A DNA stretch of 42,597 bases from an uncultured Oscillospiraceae bacterium (GTDB taxonomy: Bacteria > Bacillota > Clostridia > Oscillospirales > Oscillospiraceae). The notes below the pieces were generated by a model. The model had not been told where the DNA came from, ran no database searches, and was given only the letters and a program-made list of their open reading frames with translations. Both the position numbers and the translations under genes were made by a program. Numbering within the stretch: position 1 is the stretch's first letter; every line of letters starts with the position of its first letter. Location of the stretch: the NCBI GenBank assembly GCA_947585425.1, contig CANPWZ010000016.1, positions 1 through 42,597 of the forward strand. The letters are read 5' to 3'. Shown here piece after piece: positions 22,794 to 32,498 of the stretch.

Positions 22794-25700
22794 TCAGAAC
22801 AGGGAGAACTGGCTGCTGTCGGGCAGGTCGCCGAAGGCCCCCGCCTCCTTGAGCTGCTCGATGTGGGTGGCCGACGCCTTGGTGCAGATAAGGGAGAACT
22901 CCTCGATGGAGAGGAATTCCCTCCCCTGCCGCTTCTCCATGATGTCCCAGCCCACCGTCTCCCCCAGGCCGGCCACCGACGTGAAGGGCGGGATGAGGGC
23001 GTTCTGTTCCTCGTCGATGAGGAAGTTGACGGCGTGGGAGCGGGACACGTCCATCCGGGCGAAGGTGAACCCCCGGCGGTAGAACTCGTACACCACCTCC
23101 AGAGTGACCAGCATGTCCTCCTCCACGGCGGAAGGCCGGTCTGCCCGGTTCTTGGCGTTTTTCTTGTCGTTGATCTCCTTCATCTTCCGCTTGGCAACTT
23201 CAATGCCCCGGCACATATATTTCTCGTCAAAGGCCTTGGCCCGGATGGAGAAATAGGCGGCGTAAAAGGCCAGGGGCCGGTGTACCTTGAACCAGGCGAT
23301 GCGGAAGGCCATCATCACATAGGCCACCGCGTGGGCTTTGGGGAACAGGTAGGCGATTTTTTTGCAGGAGCCGATGTACCAGTCTGGCACGCCGTGGTCC
23401 TTCATCTCGTCCTCGGCCCCGTCGGGCAGGCCCCGGCCCTTGCGGACCGACTCCATGATCTTGAAGGCCCGCTTGGGCTCGAACCCCTTGGAGATGAGGT
23501 AGAGCATGATGTCGTCCCGGCAGCCGATGGCCTCGTTGACCTTGGCGGTGCCGGAGGTGATGAGGTCCTTGGCGTTGCCCAGCCACACGTCGGTGCCGTG
23601 GGAGAAGCCGGACAGCCGCACCAGGATGTCGAACTGGTCGGGCTCGGTGTCCTCCAGCATCCCCCGGACGAAGGAGGTGCCGAACTCCGGGATGGCCACC
23701 GCCCCGGTGGGGCCCAGGATGGGGTCGTCCTCGAACCCCAGCTTTTCCGAGGTGGTGAAGAGGCTCATGGTGTCCTTGTCGTCCAGGGGGATCTTCCGGG
23801 CGTCGACGCCGGTCAGGTCCTCCAGCATACGGATCATGGACGGGTCGTCGTGGCCCAGCATGTCCAGTTTCAAAAGGTTGGACTCCATGGAGTGGTATTC
23901 AAAGTGGGTGGTGATGATGTCGCTGTTGGGGTCGTCCGCCGGGTGCTGCACCGGGCAGAAGTCGTAGACCTCCTTGTCCTGGGGGATGACCACCATGCCG
24001 CCGGGGTGCTGGCCGGTGGTGCGCTTGACCCCCTCGCAGCCCTTGGCCAGCCGCAGCACCTCGGCGAAGGGGACGTTGGTCCGCCCCACCAGCTCCAGGT
24101 ACTTCTTCACGTAGCCGATAGCGGTCTTCTCCGCCACCGTGCCGATGGTGCCCGCCCGGAACACGTGATCCTGTCCGAACAGCTCAAAGGTGTATTTGTG
24201 GGCGCTGGACTGATACTCGCCGGAGAAGTTCAGGTCGATGTCGGGCACCTTGTCGCCGCCGAAGCCCAGGAAGGTCTCGAAGGGGATGTTGAAGCCGTCC
24301 TTGTCGTAGGGGGTCCCGCAGACGGGGCACACCGCGTCGGGCATATCCGCCCCGCAGCCGTAGGGGTGGGCGGGGTCCTGGGCGTAGTCGAAGTCGGCGT
24401 GGCCGCACTTGGGGCAGCGGTAGTGGGCGGGCAGGGAGTTCACCTCGGTGATGCCCGACATGAAGGCCACCAGGGAGGAGCCCACCGAGCCTCTGGAGCC
24501 CACCAGATAGCCGTGCTCCAGGGAGTTCTGCACCAGCTTCTGGGCGGACATATAGATCACATCGTAGTGGCAGCCGATGATGTCCTTCAGCTCGGCGTTG
24601 AGCCGGTCCGCCACGATCTGAGGCGGATGTTCTCCGTAAAGCTCGTGGGCCCTCCCCCACACCAGGCGCTTCAACTCCCCCTCGGAGTCCTCCAGCGTCG
24701 GCGTGAACAGCCCGTCGGGCAGGGGGCGCACGTTGTCACACCATCCCGCCACCTTGGCGGGGTTGTCGATGACCACCTCGCGGGCCTTCTCCTCCCCCAG
24801 GTAGGAGAACTCCGCCAGCATCTCGTCGGTGGTGCGGAAATACAGGGGGTTGTCGCTGTCGGCGTCCTCGTACTCCTTGGCCGCCAGCAGCACGTGGCGG
24901 TAGATCTCCTCGTGGGGGTCGGTGAAGTGGACGTCCCCGGTGGCGCACACCGGCTTGCCCAGCCGCTCCCCCAGGGCGACGACGCGCCGGTTGAAGTCCC
25001 GCAGGTCCTCCAGGCTCCCGGCGATGGACCGGCCCTCCTTGTCGGGCTTCAGCATATAGGCGTTGTTGGACAGGGGCTGGATCTCCAGATAGTCGTACCA
25101 GGAGGCGATGCGCTCCAGCTCCCGGTCGTCTTTGCCGTCCATCACCGCCCGGAACAGCTCTCCCGCCTCGCAGGCGGAGCCGATGATGAGCCCCTCCCGG
25201 TGCTTATTCACCAGGGATTTGGGCATGATGGGGAACCGGCTATAGTGCTCCAGGTGGGACTTGGACACCAGCTTGTAGAGGTTGCGGAGGCCCTTCTGGT
25301 CTTTCGCCAGCAAAATCAGATGGTTGGCGGACCGGCGGCCCCGGCCCCCCCGCCTCCTCCCCGCCATGGCCGGGTCGATCTGGGAGGCGGCCGTCAGCCC
25401 CTCTTTGCGGAGCATTTTGAACAGCTCCCACAGGATCTGGCCGCAGACGGCGGCGTCGTCATAGGCACGGTGGTGCTGGAAGGGGGGCAGGCCCAGGGCG
25501 GTGGCCACCGTGTCCAGCTTGTGGTTGTGGAGGTCGGGGCACAGGTACTGGGACAGCACCATGGTGTCGATGTACAGCGGGTCGAAGGGACGGCCCGATT
25601 TGGCGCAGTACGCCCGGATGAAGCCGGTGTCAAAGGCGGCGTTGTGGGCGCAGAGGGGGGCGTCCCCCAGCCAGTCCAGGAAGGACTCCACCGCCGCCTC

Positions 25701-26939
25701 CGGCTTGGGCGCGCCCTTCAGCATCTGGTCGGTGATGCCGGTGAGGGACACCGTCTTGGCGGACAGGGGCCGGCCCGGGTCGGCAAAGGAGGCGAACTTG
25801 TCCACCACCTCCCCATTTCGGATGCGCACCGCGCCGATCTCGATGATGGCGTCGGTCTTGGCGCTGAGTCCCGTGGTCTCCAGATCGAAGGCCACGAACT
25901 CCCCGCTGAGCGGCAGGTCGCCGGGACCGTGGACGGCCACATTCTCGTCCACGTCGTTCTGGTAGTAGGCCTCCACCCCGTACAGGATCTTGATGAGGGA
26001 CCCCCGCTTGGAGGCGTTGTAGGCGTCGGGGAAGGACTGGACCACCCCGTGGTCGGTGATGGCGATGGCCGGGTGGCCCCACTCGATGGCCCGCTTGACC
26101 ACCGCTTTTGTGTCGCACAGGGCGTCCATCATGGACATTTTGGTATGTAAATGCAGCTCGATGCGCTTCTCGGGGGCGATGTCCTTCCTGCCCTCCGGCC
26201 TGGGGACAGAGCTGATGCCGTAGGGCTCCAGCACCATGTCGCCGTTGTCGAACTTGCCCACGGTGGGCCGGCCCTGGACCTGAAGCCGCTGGCCCACCTT
26301 CACGTTTTTGATGATGGGGTCGGCCAGGTCCCCCTCCATGAACTGGGTCACCCGGACGGAGCCGGTGTAGTCGGTGACGTCGAAGCACACCACCCAGGCC
26401 TTCCGCCGGGGCAGCTCCCGGTGCTCCACGTTGAACACGTCCCCCTCGATGAGGACGCTGCGCATATCCAGGTCCAGCTCCCCGATGGGGGTGACCTTCT
26501 TTTTGCCGTTGATCTTGCCGTAGATGGCCTTGACGCGCCCCTTGCCTCCCCCTTTGGGGGCCGCCTCGCCCCTCATGAGCTTTTTCCGCATGGCCGCCAT
26601 CTGGGCCTCCAGATCGGGTGGCGGAGCGGGCCTATCCGCCTTTTGAGCGTCCGCCGCCTCCGCGGAGGCCGGTGTCTCTACCGGCTCGGAGGGCCTGTCC
26701 TCTTTCGCCGGGGCGGTCAGGCGGAACATGACCGCACTCAGCCGCAGGGCGTTTTTGACGGCCTCCGCCGCCCGGTCCAGGACGCTCTGGTCGACGCCGG
26801 CGCCCTCCACGTCCACCTCCATGGCCCGCTCCGCCCGGCGCACCCGCACGGTCACGGGGCAGCCGCCCAACACGGACAAGACCCCTTCCGGGAAGGGGCA
26901 CTTGCCGAAGGTCTGTTGAAAGGTGGGACGGGTCTCCAT
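22794..26939 (-). CDS. polC: DNA polymerase III PolC-type alpha subunit
   Basis: A 1381-residue replicative polymerase of low-GC-type Gram-positives. Domain order: N-terminal domain, OB fold (about 150-245), PHP start ELHLHTK (261-267), inserted 3'-5' proofreading exonuclease with DLETTG (352-357) and the late HRAYDDAAVCG, PHP remainder (HREGLIIGSACEAGELF), a zinc module with paired cysteines (CPKCGHADFDY, CGADMPDAVCPVCG), the catalytic palm DIDLNFSG (about residue 900) and a helix-hairpin-helix C-terminal part. A basic linker (MAGRRRGGRGRRS) lies after the exonuclease. The N-terminal region carries an Ala/Pro/Glu-rich stretch. It follows ispG by 16 nt. Confidence 0.97.
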   Translation of the reverse strand: METRPTFQQTFGKCPFPEGVLSVLGGCPVTVRVRRAERAMEVDVEGAGVDQSVLDRAAEAVKNALRLSAVMFRLTAPAKEDRPSEPVETPASAEAADAQKADRPAPPPDLEAQMAAMRKKLMRGEAAPKGGGKGRVKAIYGKINGKKKVTPIGELDLDMRSVLIEGDVFNVEHRELPRRKAWVVCFDVTDYTGSVRVTQFMEGDLADPIIKNVKVGQRLQVQGRPTVGKFDNGDMVLEPYGISSVPRPEGRKDIAPEKRIELHLHTKMSMMDALCDTKAVVKRAIEWGHPAIAITDHGVVQSFPDAYNASKRGSLIKILYGVEAYYQNDVDENVAVHGPGDLPLSGEFVAFDLETTGLSAKTDAIIEIGAVRIRNGEVVDKFASFADPGRPLSAKTVSLTGITDQMLKGAPKPEAAVESFLDWLGDAPLCAHNAAFDTGFIRAYCAKSGRPFDPLYIDTMVLSQYLCPDLHNHKLDTVATALGLPPFQHHRAYDDAAVCGQILWELFKMLRKEGLTAASQIDPAMAGRRRGGRGRRSANHLILLAKDQKGLRNLYKLVSKSHLEHYSRFPIMPKSLVNKHREGLIIGSACEAGELFRAVMDGKDDRELERIASWYDYLEIQPLSNNAYMLKPDKEGRSIAGSLEDLRDFNRRVVALGERLGKPVCATGDVHFTDPHEEIYRHVLLAAKEYEDADSDNPLYFRTTDEMLAEFSYLGEEKAREVVIDNPAKVAGWCDNVRPLPDGLFTPTLEDSEGELKRLVWGRAHELYGEHPPQIVADRLNAELKDIIGCHYDVIYMSAQKLVQNSLEHGYLVGSRGSVGSSLVAFMSGITEVNSLPAHYRCPKCGHADFDYAQDPAHPYGCGADMPDAVCPVCGTPYDKDGFNIPFETFLGFGGDKVPDIDLNFSGEYQSSAHKYTFELFGQDHVFRAGTIGTVAEKTAIGYVKKYLELVGRTNVPFAEVLRLAKGCEGVKRTTGQHPGGMVVIPQDKEVYDFCPVQHPADDPNSDIITTHFEYHSMESNLLKLDMLGHDDPSMIRMLEDLTGVDARKIPLDDKDTMSLFTTSEKLGFEDDPILGPTGAVAIPEFGTSFVRGMLEDTEPDQFDILVRLSGFSHGTDVWLGNAKDLITSGTAKVNEAIGCRDDIMLYLISKGFEPKRAFKIMESVRKGRGLPDGAEDEMKDHGVPDWYIGSCKKIAYLFPKAHAVAYVMMAFRIAWFKVHRPLAFYAAYFSIRAKAFDEKYMCRGIEVAKRKMKEINDKKNAKNRADRPSAVEEDMLVTLEVVYEFYRRGFTFARMDVSRSHAVNFLIDEEQNALIPPFTSVAGLGETVGWDIMEKRQGREFLSIEEFSLICTKASATHIEQLKEAGAFGDLPDSSQFSLF

Positions 26940-26955
26940 GGTATGTACGCTCCTT

Positions 26956-27993
26956 TTACAGTTCGTCGATCAATTTCATCAATTCGGGCACAAGTTGGTC
27001 CTCCGGCACCTTCTTCACGATCTCGCCGTGCTTGAAGAGGACCCCCTCGCCGTCGCCGCCGGCCAGCCCCACGTCGGCGTGGCGGGCCTCGCCGGGGCCG
27101 TTGACCACGCAGCCCATCACCGCCACGGTGACCGGCTTGTCCACGGTTTTCAGAAGCTCCTCTACCTGCCTCGCCATGGGGATCAGGTCGATCTTCGTCC
27201 GGCCGCAGGTGGGGCAGGAGATCAGCTCCGGCCCATCCTTCCTGAGACCAATGGCCTTCAAAATGCGCCGGGCGGCGTAGACCTCCTCCACCGGGTCGGC
27301 GGTGAGGCTCACCCGAAGGGTGTCGCCCACCCCCAGGGCCAGCAGCCCGCCGATGCCGGCGGCGGCCTTCAGCTCCCCCATTTGGGCGGTGCCCGCTTCG
27401 GTGACCCCCAGATGCAGGGGGTAATCGTACTTTTCCGCCATCAGCTGATAGGCTTTCATGGTCACCGGCACGGAGGACGCCTTCAAAGACACGCAGATGT
27501 CCTCAAAGCCGTATTTCTCCAACAGGCGGATGTGTCCCAGGGCGCTCTCCACCATGGCCTCCGGGGTGGGGCCGCCGTACTTCGCCAGCAGGTCTTTCTC
27601 CAAAGAACCGCCGTTGACGCCGACGCGGATAGGGATACGCCGCTCCATGCAGGCTCTGGCCACCGCCTCCACCCGGTCCGGTCCGCCGATGTTGCCGGGG
27701 TTGATCCTGATCTTGTCCACCCCCTGCTCCGCCGCCTCCAGGGCCAGCCGGTAGTCGAAGTGGATGTCCGCCACCAGGGGGATGGGGATCTGTGCCTTGA
27801 TGGCCCCGATAGCCCGGGCGGCCTCCAGATCGGGCACCGCCACCCGGACGATGTCGCACCCGGCGGCGGCCAGCGCCCTGATCTGGGCCACCGTGGCCTC
27901 CACGTCCGCCGTGGGGGTGTTGCACATGGACTGGATGGATACGGGGGCGCCCCCGCCCACGGGGACGCCGCCCACCATGATTTGTCTGCTCAT
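26956..27993 (-). CDS. ispG: 4-hydroxy-3-methylbut-2-enyl diphosphate synthase
   Basis: A 345-residue [4Fe-4S] enzyme converting MEcPP to HMBPP, the penultimate step of the MEP isoprenoid pathway. A TIM-barrel N-terminus ([37 protein letters not shown]) is followed by the cluster domain with Cys260 and Cys263 in SCPTCGRTK, Cys295 in [10 protein letters not shown] and ligand Glu302. It is the short bacterial form. Located between rseP (11 nt) and polC (16 nt), the same cluster as dxr, which supplies the pathway's second step. Confidence 0.97.
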   Translation of the reverse strand: MSRQIMVGGVPVGGGAPVSIQSMCNTPTADVEATVAQIRALAAAGCDIVRVAVPDLEAARAIGAIKAQIPIPLVADIHFDYRLALEAAEQGVDKIRINPGNIGGPDRVEAVARACMERRIPIRVGVNGGSLEKDLLAKYGGPTPEAMVESALGHIRLLEKYGFEDICVSLKASSVPVTMKAYQLMAEKYDYPLHLGVTEAGTAQMGELKAAAGIGGLLALGVGDTLRVSLTADPVEEVYAARRILKAIGLRKDGPELISCPTCGRTKIDLIPMARQVEELLKTVDKPVTVAVMGCVVNGPGEARHADVGLAGGDGEGVLFKHGEIVKKVPEDQLVPELMKLIDEL

Positions 27994-28004
27994 GATTCCT
28001 CGCC

Positions 28005-29075
28005 TCAGTTAAAGATGTTCCACACGTCGTGGAAGGCGATGACCAGCATCAGCACCATCAGCAGGATAAAGGCCGCGGCGTGGACGTAGCCCTCGTACTT
28101 CTCCGGGATGCGTTTCCGGCAGATGACCCATAAAATGCCGTTCAGCAGCACGAAGAACACCCGGCCGCCGTCCAGGGCGGGGATGGGCAGCATGTTCATC
28201 ACCGCCAGGTTCACCGCGATGAGGGCCATGAAGTAAAACACATTCATCACGCCCTCGGCCACGGTGTTGGAGCCGGCGCCCACCTCGGACACCACGTCCA
28301 CCACGCCGATGACCCCGGACAGCTGATCCACCGACACCCGGCCGGTGACCAGGTCGCCCAGGCTCATCCACACCATGCGCACGAAGTTCACCGACTGCAC
28401 CGCCCCCTGGCCGATGCGCCGGGGGATGGACAGCTCGTCGATGGCCCCGAAGATGAGGCCGAAGCCGTGGCTGGTCTGGCCCTCGTAGGTGTAATCCATG
28501 CGGTACATGGGCACCAGCCCAAGGTCCACCTTCTGGCCGTCCCGCTCCACCACCAGCTCCACGCCCTTGCCGTCGTTCCGGGAGAGGTAGGTCTGCACGT
28601 CGCCGTACTCCCAGACCCCATGGCCGTCGATCTTCAAAAGCCGGTCCCCGGCCATGAGGCCGTCCGCGCCCTCACACTGGAACTCGGGGGCGAACTCGGT
28701 GACCACAGGGGCCCGCACCTGCCCGATGCCCAGAAACAGCGCCACGGTGATGACCAGCCCCAGCATGAAATTCATGAACGATCCCGCGCACAGGATGATG
28801 ATCTTCTTCCACCCCGCCTGCCGGGAAAAGGCCCGGGGGTCGCCGGTGTCCTCGTCCTCCCCCTCCATGGCGCAGTAGCCGCCGATGGGCAGGGCCCGAA
28901 GGCTGTACAGGGTCTCCCCCCTCTGCTTGGAGAGCAGCAGGGGCCCCATGCCGATGGAAAACTCGTTCACCTTCACCCCCAGCAGCTTGGCGGTGAAAAA
29001 GTGGCCGAACTCGTGGATGGCGATGAGCACCCCGAACAGGAGCACCGCCAGCAAAATGTACAGGATACGCGCCAT
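28005..29075 (-). CDS. rseP: RseP/RasP site-2 intramembrane metalloprotease
   Basis: A 356-residue membrane zinc protease that cleaves anti-sigma factors and signal-peptide remnants within the bilayer. The first helix carries HEFGH (residues 21-25); the third zinc ligand is in the C-terminal [15 protein letters not shown]; a PDZ domain lies between (about 125-205, [17 protein letters not shown]). About four transmembrane segments. It starts 8 nt after dxr. It is part of the conserved dxr-rseP pair. Confidence 0.95.
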   Translation of the reverse strand: MARILYILLAVLLFGVLIAIHEFGHFFTAKLLGVKVNEFSIGMGPLLLSKQRGETLYSLRALPIGGYCAMEGEDEDTGDPRAFSRQAGWKKIIILCAGSFMNFMLGLVITVALFLGIGQVRAPVVTEFAPEFQCEGADGLMAGDRLLKIDGHGVWEYGDVQTYLSRNDGKGVELVVERDGQKVDLGLVPMYRMDYTYEGQTSHGFGLIFGAIDELSIPRRIGQGAVQSVNFVRMVWMSLGDLVTGRVSVDQLSGVIGVVDVVSEVGAGSNTVAEGVMNVFYFMALIAVNLAVMNMLPIPALDGGRVFFVLLNGILWVICRKRIPEKYEGYVHAAAFILLMVLMLVIAFHDVWNIFN

Positions 29076-29083
29076 CAGTCAGG

Positions 29084-30229
29084 TCACCTCGTCGATTCAA
29101 AAACCGCCTGCCGGGCGGCCCGGTCGGCCTCAAAAATATCGTCCAGAGAGGGATTCTGGACGGGTTTTACCCGCTCCAGGGCCCCCTCCACCAGCCGTTC
29201 GATGTCCAGAAAGCCGATCTTCTCCTCTAAAAACAGCCCCACGGCGGCCTCGTTGGCGCCGTTGAGGACGGCGGTGGAGGTGCCGCCGGTCTTGGCGCAT
29301 TCCAGCGCCAGCGCCAGGCACCGAAAGGTCTCAACATCCGGCCGCCGGAAAGTGATGGGCGGGCAGGAGAACAGGTCCAGGGGCTTTGCCGGGCCCTCCG
29401 TCCGATCCGGCCAGGTGAGGGCGTACTGGATGGGCAGGCGCATATCCGGGCTGCCCAGCTGGGCCAGGATGGCCCCGTCCTCAAACTCCACCAGGGAGTG
29501 GACCACGCTCTCCCGGTGGACGGCCACATCCACCCGCTCCAGGGGCAGGCCGTACAGCCGCATGGCCTCGATGACCTCCAGCCCCTTGTTCATCAGGGTA
29601 GCGGAGTCGATGGTGATTTTCTGTCCCATGGACCAGTTGGGGTGCTTCAGCGCGTCCGCCTTGGTGACAAGGGACAGCGCCTTACGGTCCATGCCGTAAA
29701 AGGGCCCGCCCGACGCGGTGAGGATCAGCCGTTTGACCTCGCCCAGATGGGCCCCCTGTAAACACTGGAAGATGGCCGAGTGCTCTGAGTCCACCGGCAC
29801 GATGTCCACGCCCCGCTCTTTCGCCCGGGCGGTCACCAGCTCCCCGGCGCACACCAGGGTCTCTTTGTTGGCCAGGGCCAGCCGCTTGCCGGCGTCGATG
29901 GCGGCCAGGGTGGGCCGCAGTCCCGCCACCCCCACGATGGCGGACACCGCCGTGTCGGCCTCGGGGAGGGAGGCGGCCTCCATCAGGCCCTCCTCCCCGC
30001 TCGATACTCTGATGTCCGTATCGGCCAGGCGTGCGCGGAGGTCGGCGGCAGTGTGTTCCTCCGGCGTGGCGATCAATTTCGGATGGAACCGCCTCGCCTG
30101 CTCCTCCGCCAGCTTCACGTTGCGGCCGAAGGTCAGGGCGGCGACTTTGTGCCCTCCCGCCCCGGCCACCTCCAGGGTCTGCCGGCCGATGGACCCGGTG
30201 GAGCCCAGGATGGAAAGCGTCCGTCCCAT
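29084..30229 (-). CDS. dxr: 1-deoxy-D-xylulose 5-phosphate reductoisomerase
   Basis: A 381-residue NADPH enzyme making MEP, the committed step of the non-mevalonate pathway. NADPH-binding N-terminus ILGSTGSIGRQTLEV; metal and substrate residues in PVDSEHSAIFQCLQG; NWSMGQKITIDSATLMNKGLE is a clear family signature. The ATG at 30229 overlaps the cdsA TGA by one base (TGATG); a longer frame to 30430 would lie inside cdsA and is rejected. Confidence 0.97.
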   Translation of the reverse strand: MGRTLSILGSTGSIGRQTLEVAGAGGHKVAALTFGRNVKLAEEQARRFHPKLIATPEEHTAADLRARLADTDIRVSSGEEGLMEAASLPEADTAVSAIVGVAGLRPTLAAIDAGKRLALANKETLVCAGELVTARAKERGVDIVPVDSEHSAIFQCLQGAHLGEVKRLILTASGGPFYGMDRKALSLVTKADALKHPNWSMGQKITIDSATLMNKGLEVIEAMRLYGLPLERVDVAVHRESVVHSLVEFEDGAILAQLGSPDMRLPIQYALTWPDRTEGPAKPLDLFSCPPITFRRPDVETFRCLALALECAKTGGTSTAVLNGANEAAVGLFLEEKIGFLDIERLVEGALERVKPVQNPSLDDIFEADRAARQAVFESTR

Positions 30230-31065
30230 CACGCGACCCCCGTGAACGCCGGCAGAAGGGTGACTACGAACAGCACCACCGGCCCGCAGAAGAACATGCT
30301 GTCGAACCGATCCAGCATCCCCCCGTGGCCGGGGAGCAGATGGCCGTAGTCCTTCACGCCGTACTGCCGCTTGACGAAGGAGAAGGACAGATCCCCCAGC
30401 TCGGTGGCCAGCGCCCCGAACAGCCCGCACAGGGCCAGGGACAGATAGTTGGCCTCGGCCCCGCTGATCCTGGAGATCACAAGGCCGTACAGCACCGCGA
30501 AGACGGCGCCGGTGAGAAAGCCCCCGATATAGCCCTCCACGCTCTTGTTGGGGCTCACCCTGGTGACTCCCCGATGTTTGCCCAGGAACACCCCGGCGAA
30601 GTAGGCTCCGCCGTCGGTGATGAAGGCCAGCAGCACCGCCAGCAGCACAAGGTACTGGCCGTGGTCCATCCCCTTCAATACCACCAGGGAGGACAGGGCC
30701 AGGGGCATCACCGTGCCGGCAAAGATGTTCAGCAGGACCTGGGCGAAGCCGATCTTGGCGTCTCCCTCGTCATAGGCGTGGATGGCGCACCAGAAGGACA
30801 CCGCCGCCACCAGAAAGGCGCAGAGCCATGCCGCCAGATTGGCGAACTCATAGAGCCGCGTCACCGGGATGACGGCGGCGGCGGCCACGGCGATCACCTT
30901 CATGGGAGCGGTGACCTTCCCCTCCCCCGCGGCCCGGAGCAGCTCAAAGGCGGCCAGGGCGGAGATGAAGGCCACCACCGCCGCCCACAGCAGGGGCGGG
31001 GCGAACAGCATGAGCGCGATGAGCAGCGGCACGAAGATGACCGCCACGATGATCCGTTTTGCCAT
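30229..31065 (-). CDS. cdsA: phosphatidate cytidylyltransferase
   Basis: A 278-residue membrane enzyme making CDP-diacylglycerol, precursor of phosphatidylglycerol and other phospholipids. About eight hydrophobic helices; the C-terminal signature SPNKSVEGYIGGFLTGAVF and KRQYGVKDYGHLLPGHGGMLDRFDS (cytidylyltransferase motif) is intact. The ATG at 31065 was preferred to the in-frame GTG at 31077, which lies inside the end of uppS directly on GGAG. Its product is the substrate source for the LTA synthase-like enzyme elsewhere in this window. Confidence 0.95.
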   Translation of the reverse strand: MAKRIIVAVIFVPLLIALMLFAPPLLWAAVVAFISALAAFELLRAAGEGKVTAPMKVIAVAAAAVIPVTRLYEFANLAAWLCAFLVAAVSFWCAIHAYDEGDAKIGFAQVLLNIFAGTVMPLALSSLVVLKGMDHGQYLVLLAVLLAFITDGGAYFAGVFLGKHRGVTRVSPNKSVEGYIGGFLTGAVFAVLYGLVISRISGAEANYLSLALCGLFGALATELGDLSFSFVKRQYGVKDYGHLLPGHGGMLDRFDSMFFCGPVVLFVVTLLPAFTGVA

Positions 31066-31069
31066 AGGT

Positions 31070-31813
31070 TCACACACCTCCGTACCGCCGGGAGCGGTGC
31101 TGGTAAACGGCGATGGCCCGCAGCAGCTCCTCCTTGGAGAAGTCGGGCCAGAGCACGTCGGTAAAGTAAAATTCCGCGTAGGCGGACTGCCAGGGCAGGA
31201 AGTTGGACAGCCGCACCTCCCCGCTGGGCCGGATGATCAGGTCCGGGTCGGGCACCCCGGCGGAGTACAGGTAGTTCCCGAACCTCTCCTCGGTGAGGTG
31301 ATTGGGGTCGGCCCTCCCCTCGGCGCAGTCCAGGGCAAAGGCCCTGGCCGCCCGGACGATCTCGTCCCGGCCGCCGTAGTTCAGGCAGATGTTCACCTGG
31401 CAGCCGTCGTACCCCCTGGAGATCTCCTCCGTCTCGTGGCAGAGGGCCTGGAGCTTGGGGGCCAGAGGGGTCAGGTCGCCGAAGAAGGCCATCTTCACCC
31501 TGTCCCTGGCCATGCGGCCGATGGCCTCGTGGAGGTATTTCTCCAAAAGGCCCATGATGGCCTGGACCTCCTCTGGGGGCCGCTTCCAGTTCTCGGTGGA
31601 GAAGGCGTAGACCGTCAGGTACTCCAGCCCGATGTCCTTGGCGAAGGTGGCCACGGTTCGGAAGGTCTCCGCCCCGGCGGCGTGGCCCGCGGTGCGGGGC
31701 AGGCCCCGCTGTTTGGCCCAGCGGCCGTTTCCGTCCATGATGATGGCGATGTGGCGGGGCAGGTGTTCCAGGTCGGCCTCGGGGGCCTTCTCCCGCCGTG
31801 GAAAGAGTGCCAT
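31070..31813 (-). CDS. uppS: isoprenyl (undecaprenyl diphosphate) transferase
   Basis: A 247-residue cis-prenyltransferase making the C55 lipid carrier for peptidoglycan and teichoic acid. The catalytic Asp27 is in IAIIMDGNGRWAKQRG; YAFSTENWKRP and the C-terminal DLIIRPSGEVRLSNFLPWQSAYAE-type signature are intact. AGGAG lies 9 nt before the start. It has its own promoter with a palindromic spacer, so uppS-cdsA-dxr-rseP-ispG-polC can be transcribed apart from pyrH-frr. Confidence 0.97.
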   Translation of the reverse strand: MALFPRREKAPEADLEHLPRHIAIIMDGNGRWAKQRGLPRTAGHAAGAETFRTVATFAKDIGLEYLTVYAFSTENWKRPPEEVQAIMGLLEKYLHEAIGRMARDRVKMAFFGDLTPLAPKLQALCHETEEISRGYDGCQVNICLNYGGRDEIVRAARAFALDCAEGRADPNHLTEERFGNYLYSAGVPDPDLIIRPSGEVRLSNFLPWQSAYAEFYFTDVLWPDFSKEELLRAIAVYQHRSRRYGGV

Positions 31814-31831
31814 AGCTGATAACTCCTAACA

Positions 31832-31858
31832 ATTATATGCGGAATATTCCCGCGTCAA
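31832..31858 (-). promoter_or_regulatory. uppS promoter with palindromic spacer
   Basis: TTGACG (31853-31858), 15-bp spacer, TATAAT (31832-31837). The spacer contains the perfect palindrome GGAATATTCC (31841-31850), placed like a repressor operator. Confidence 0.6.
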
Positions 31859-31876
31859 ACAGGTTGCAAACAGCAC

Positions 31877-31900
31877 ACAAGCGGGGATCTCCCCGCTTGT
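31877..31900. terminator. hairpin after frr
   Basis: ACAAGCGGGGA / TCCCCGCTTGT, 11-bp stem with a 2-nt centre, between frr and uppS. No T run follows, so termination may be partial. Confidence 0.55.
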
Positions 31901-31921
31901 ATGATATGGATGCAGGTCTCT

Positions 31922-32476
31922 TTACACCGCCATGAGCTCCTTTTCCTTGGCGGCGGTGATGTCGTCCACGTCCTTGCAGCGCTTGTCCACCAAGTCCTGG
32001 AGGTCCTTCTCCATCTCCTTCTGGTCGTCCTCGGTGAGCTCGGAGGCCTTCACCGCCTTCTTGATGGCGTCCATGGCGTCCCGCCGGATGTTGCGGATGG
32101 CCACCTTGCCCTCCTCTCCGTATTTGCGGACCTGCTTGGTCAGCTCCTTGCGGCGCTCCTCGGTGAGCTGGGGGAAGGACAGGCGGATGACCGAGCCGTC
32201 GTTCTGGGGATGGATGCCCAGGTCGGAGGTCTGGATGGCCTTCTCGATGGCCTTCAGCAGGGAGCGGTCCCAGGGCTGGATGGACAGGGTGCGGGGGTCG
32301 GGGGTGGAGATGGTGGCCACCTGCTGAATGGGGGTGGGCACCCCGTAGTACTCCACGCTGATGCGGTCCAGCACGCCGGCGTTGGCGCGGCCTGCCCGGA
32401 CGCTGGCGTTGTTGGCCTTGACGGCCTCCAGGGTCTTTTTCATCTTCTCGTCGTAGGTCTTGATCTCAACGCTCAT
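31922..32476 (-). CDS. frr: ribosome recycling factor
   Basis: 184 residues, the standard length. It splits post-termination ribosomes with EF-G. It shows the typical coiled-coil N-terminus (MKKTLEAVKANNASVRAGRANAGVLD), the YYGVPTPIQQVATISTPDPRTLSIQPWD hinge/beta domain and the C-terminal helix DLQDLVDKRCKDVDDI. It starts 22 nt after pyrH. Confidence 0.98.
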   Translation of the reverse strand: MSVEIKTYDEKMKKTLEAVKANNASVRAGRANAGVLDRISVEYYGVPTPIQQVATISTPDPRTLSIQPWDRSLLKAIEKAIQTSDLGIHPQNDGSVIRLSFPQLTEERRKELTKQVRKYGEEGKVAIRNIRRDAMDAIKKAVKASELTEDDQKEMEKDLQDLVDKRCKDVDDITAAKEKELMAV

Positions 32477-32498
32477 GGGAACCTTCCTTTCTGAATCG

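Noticed and set aside
22863-26150. 1095-codon plus-strand open frame opposite polC
   Set aside because: It is antisense to a certain gene, rich in H, G, V, Q and P as expected from a GC-biased third position, and has no ribosome site or family likeness. The same holds for 546-2222, 2974-4905, 7015-8391, 19168-20913 and similar frames.
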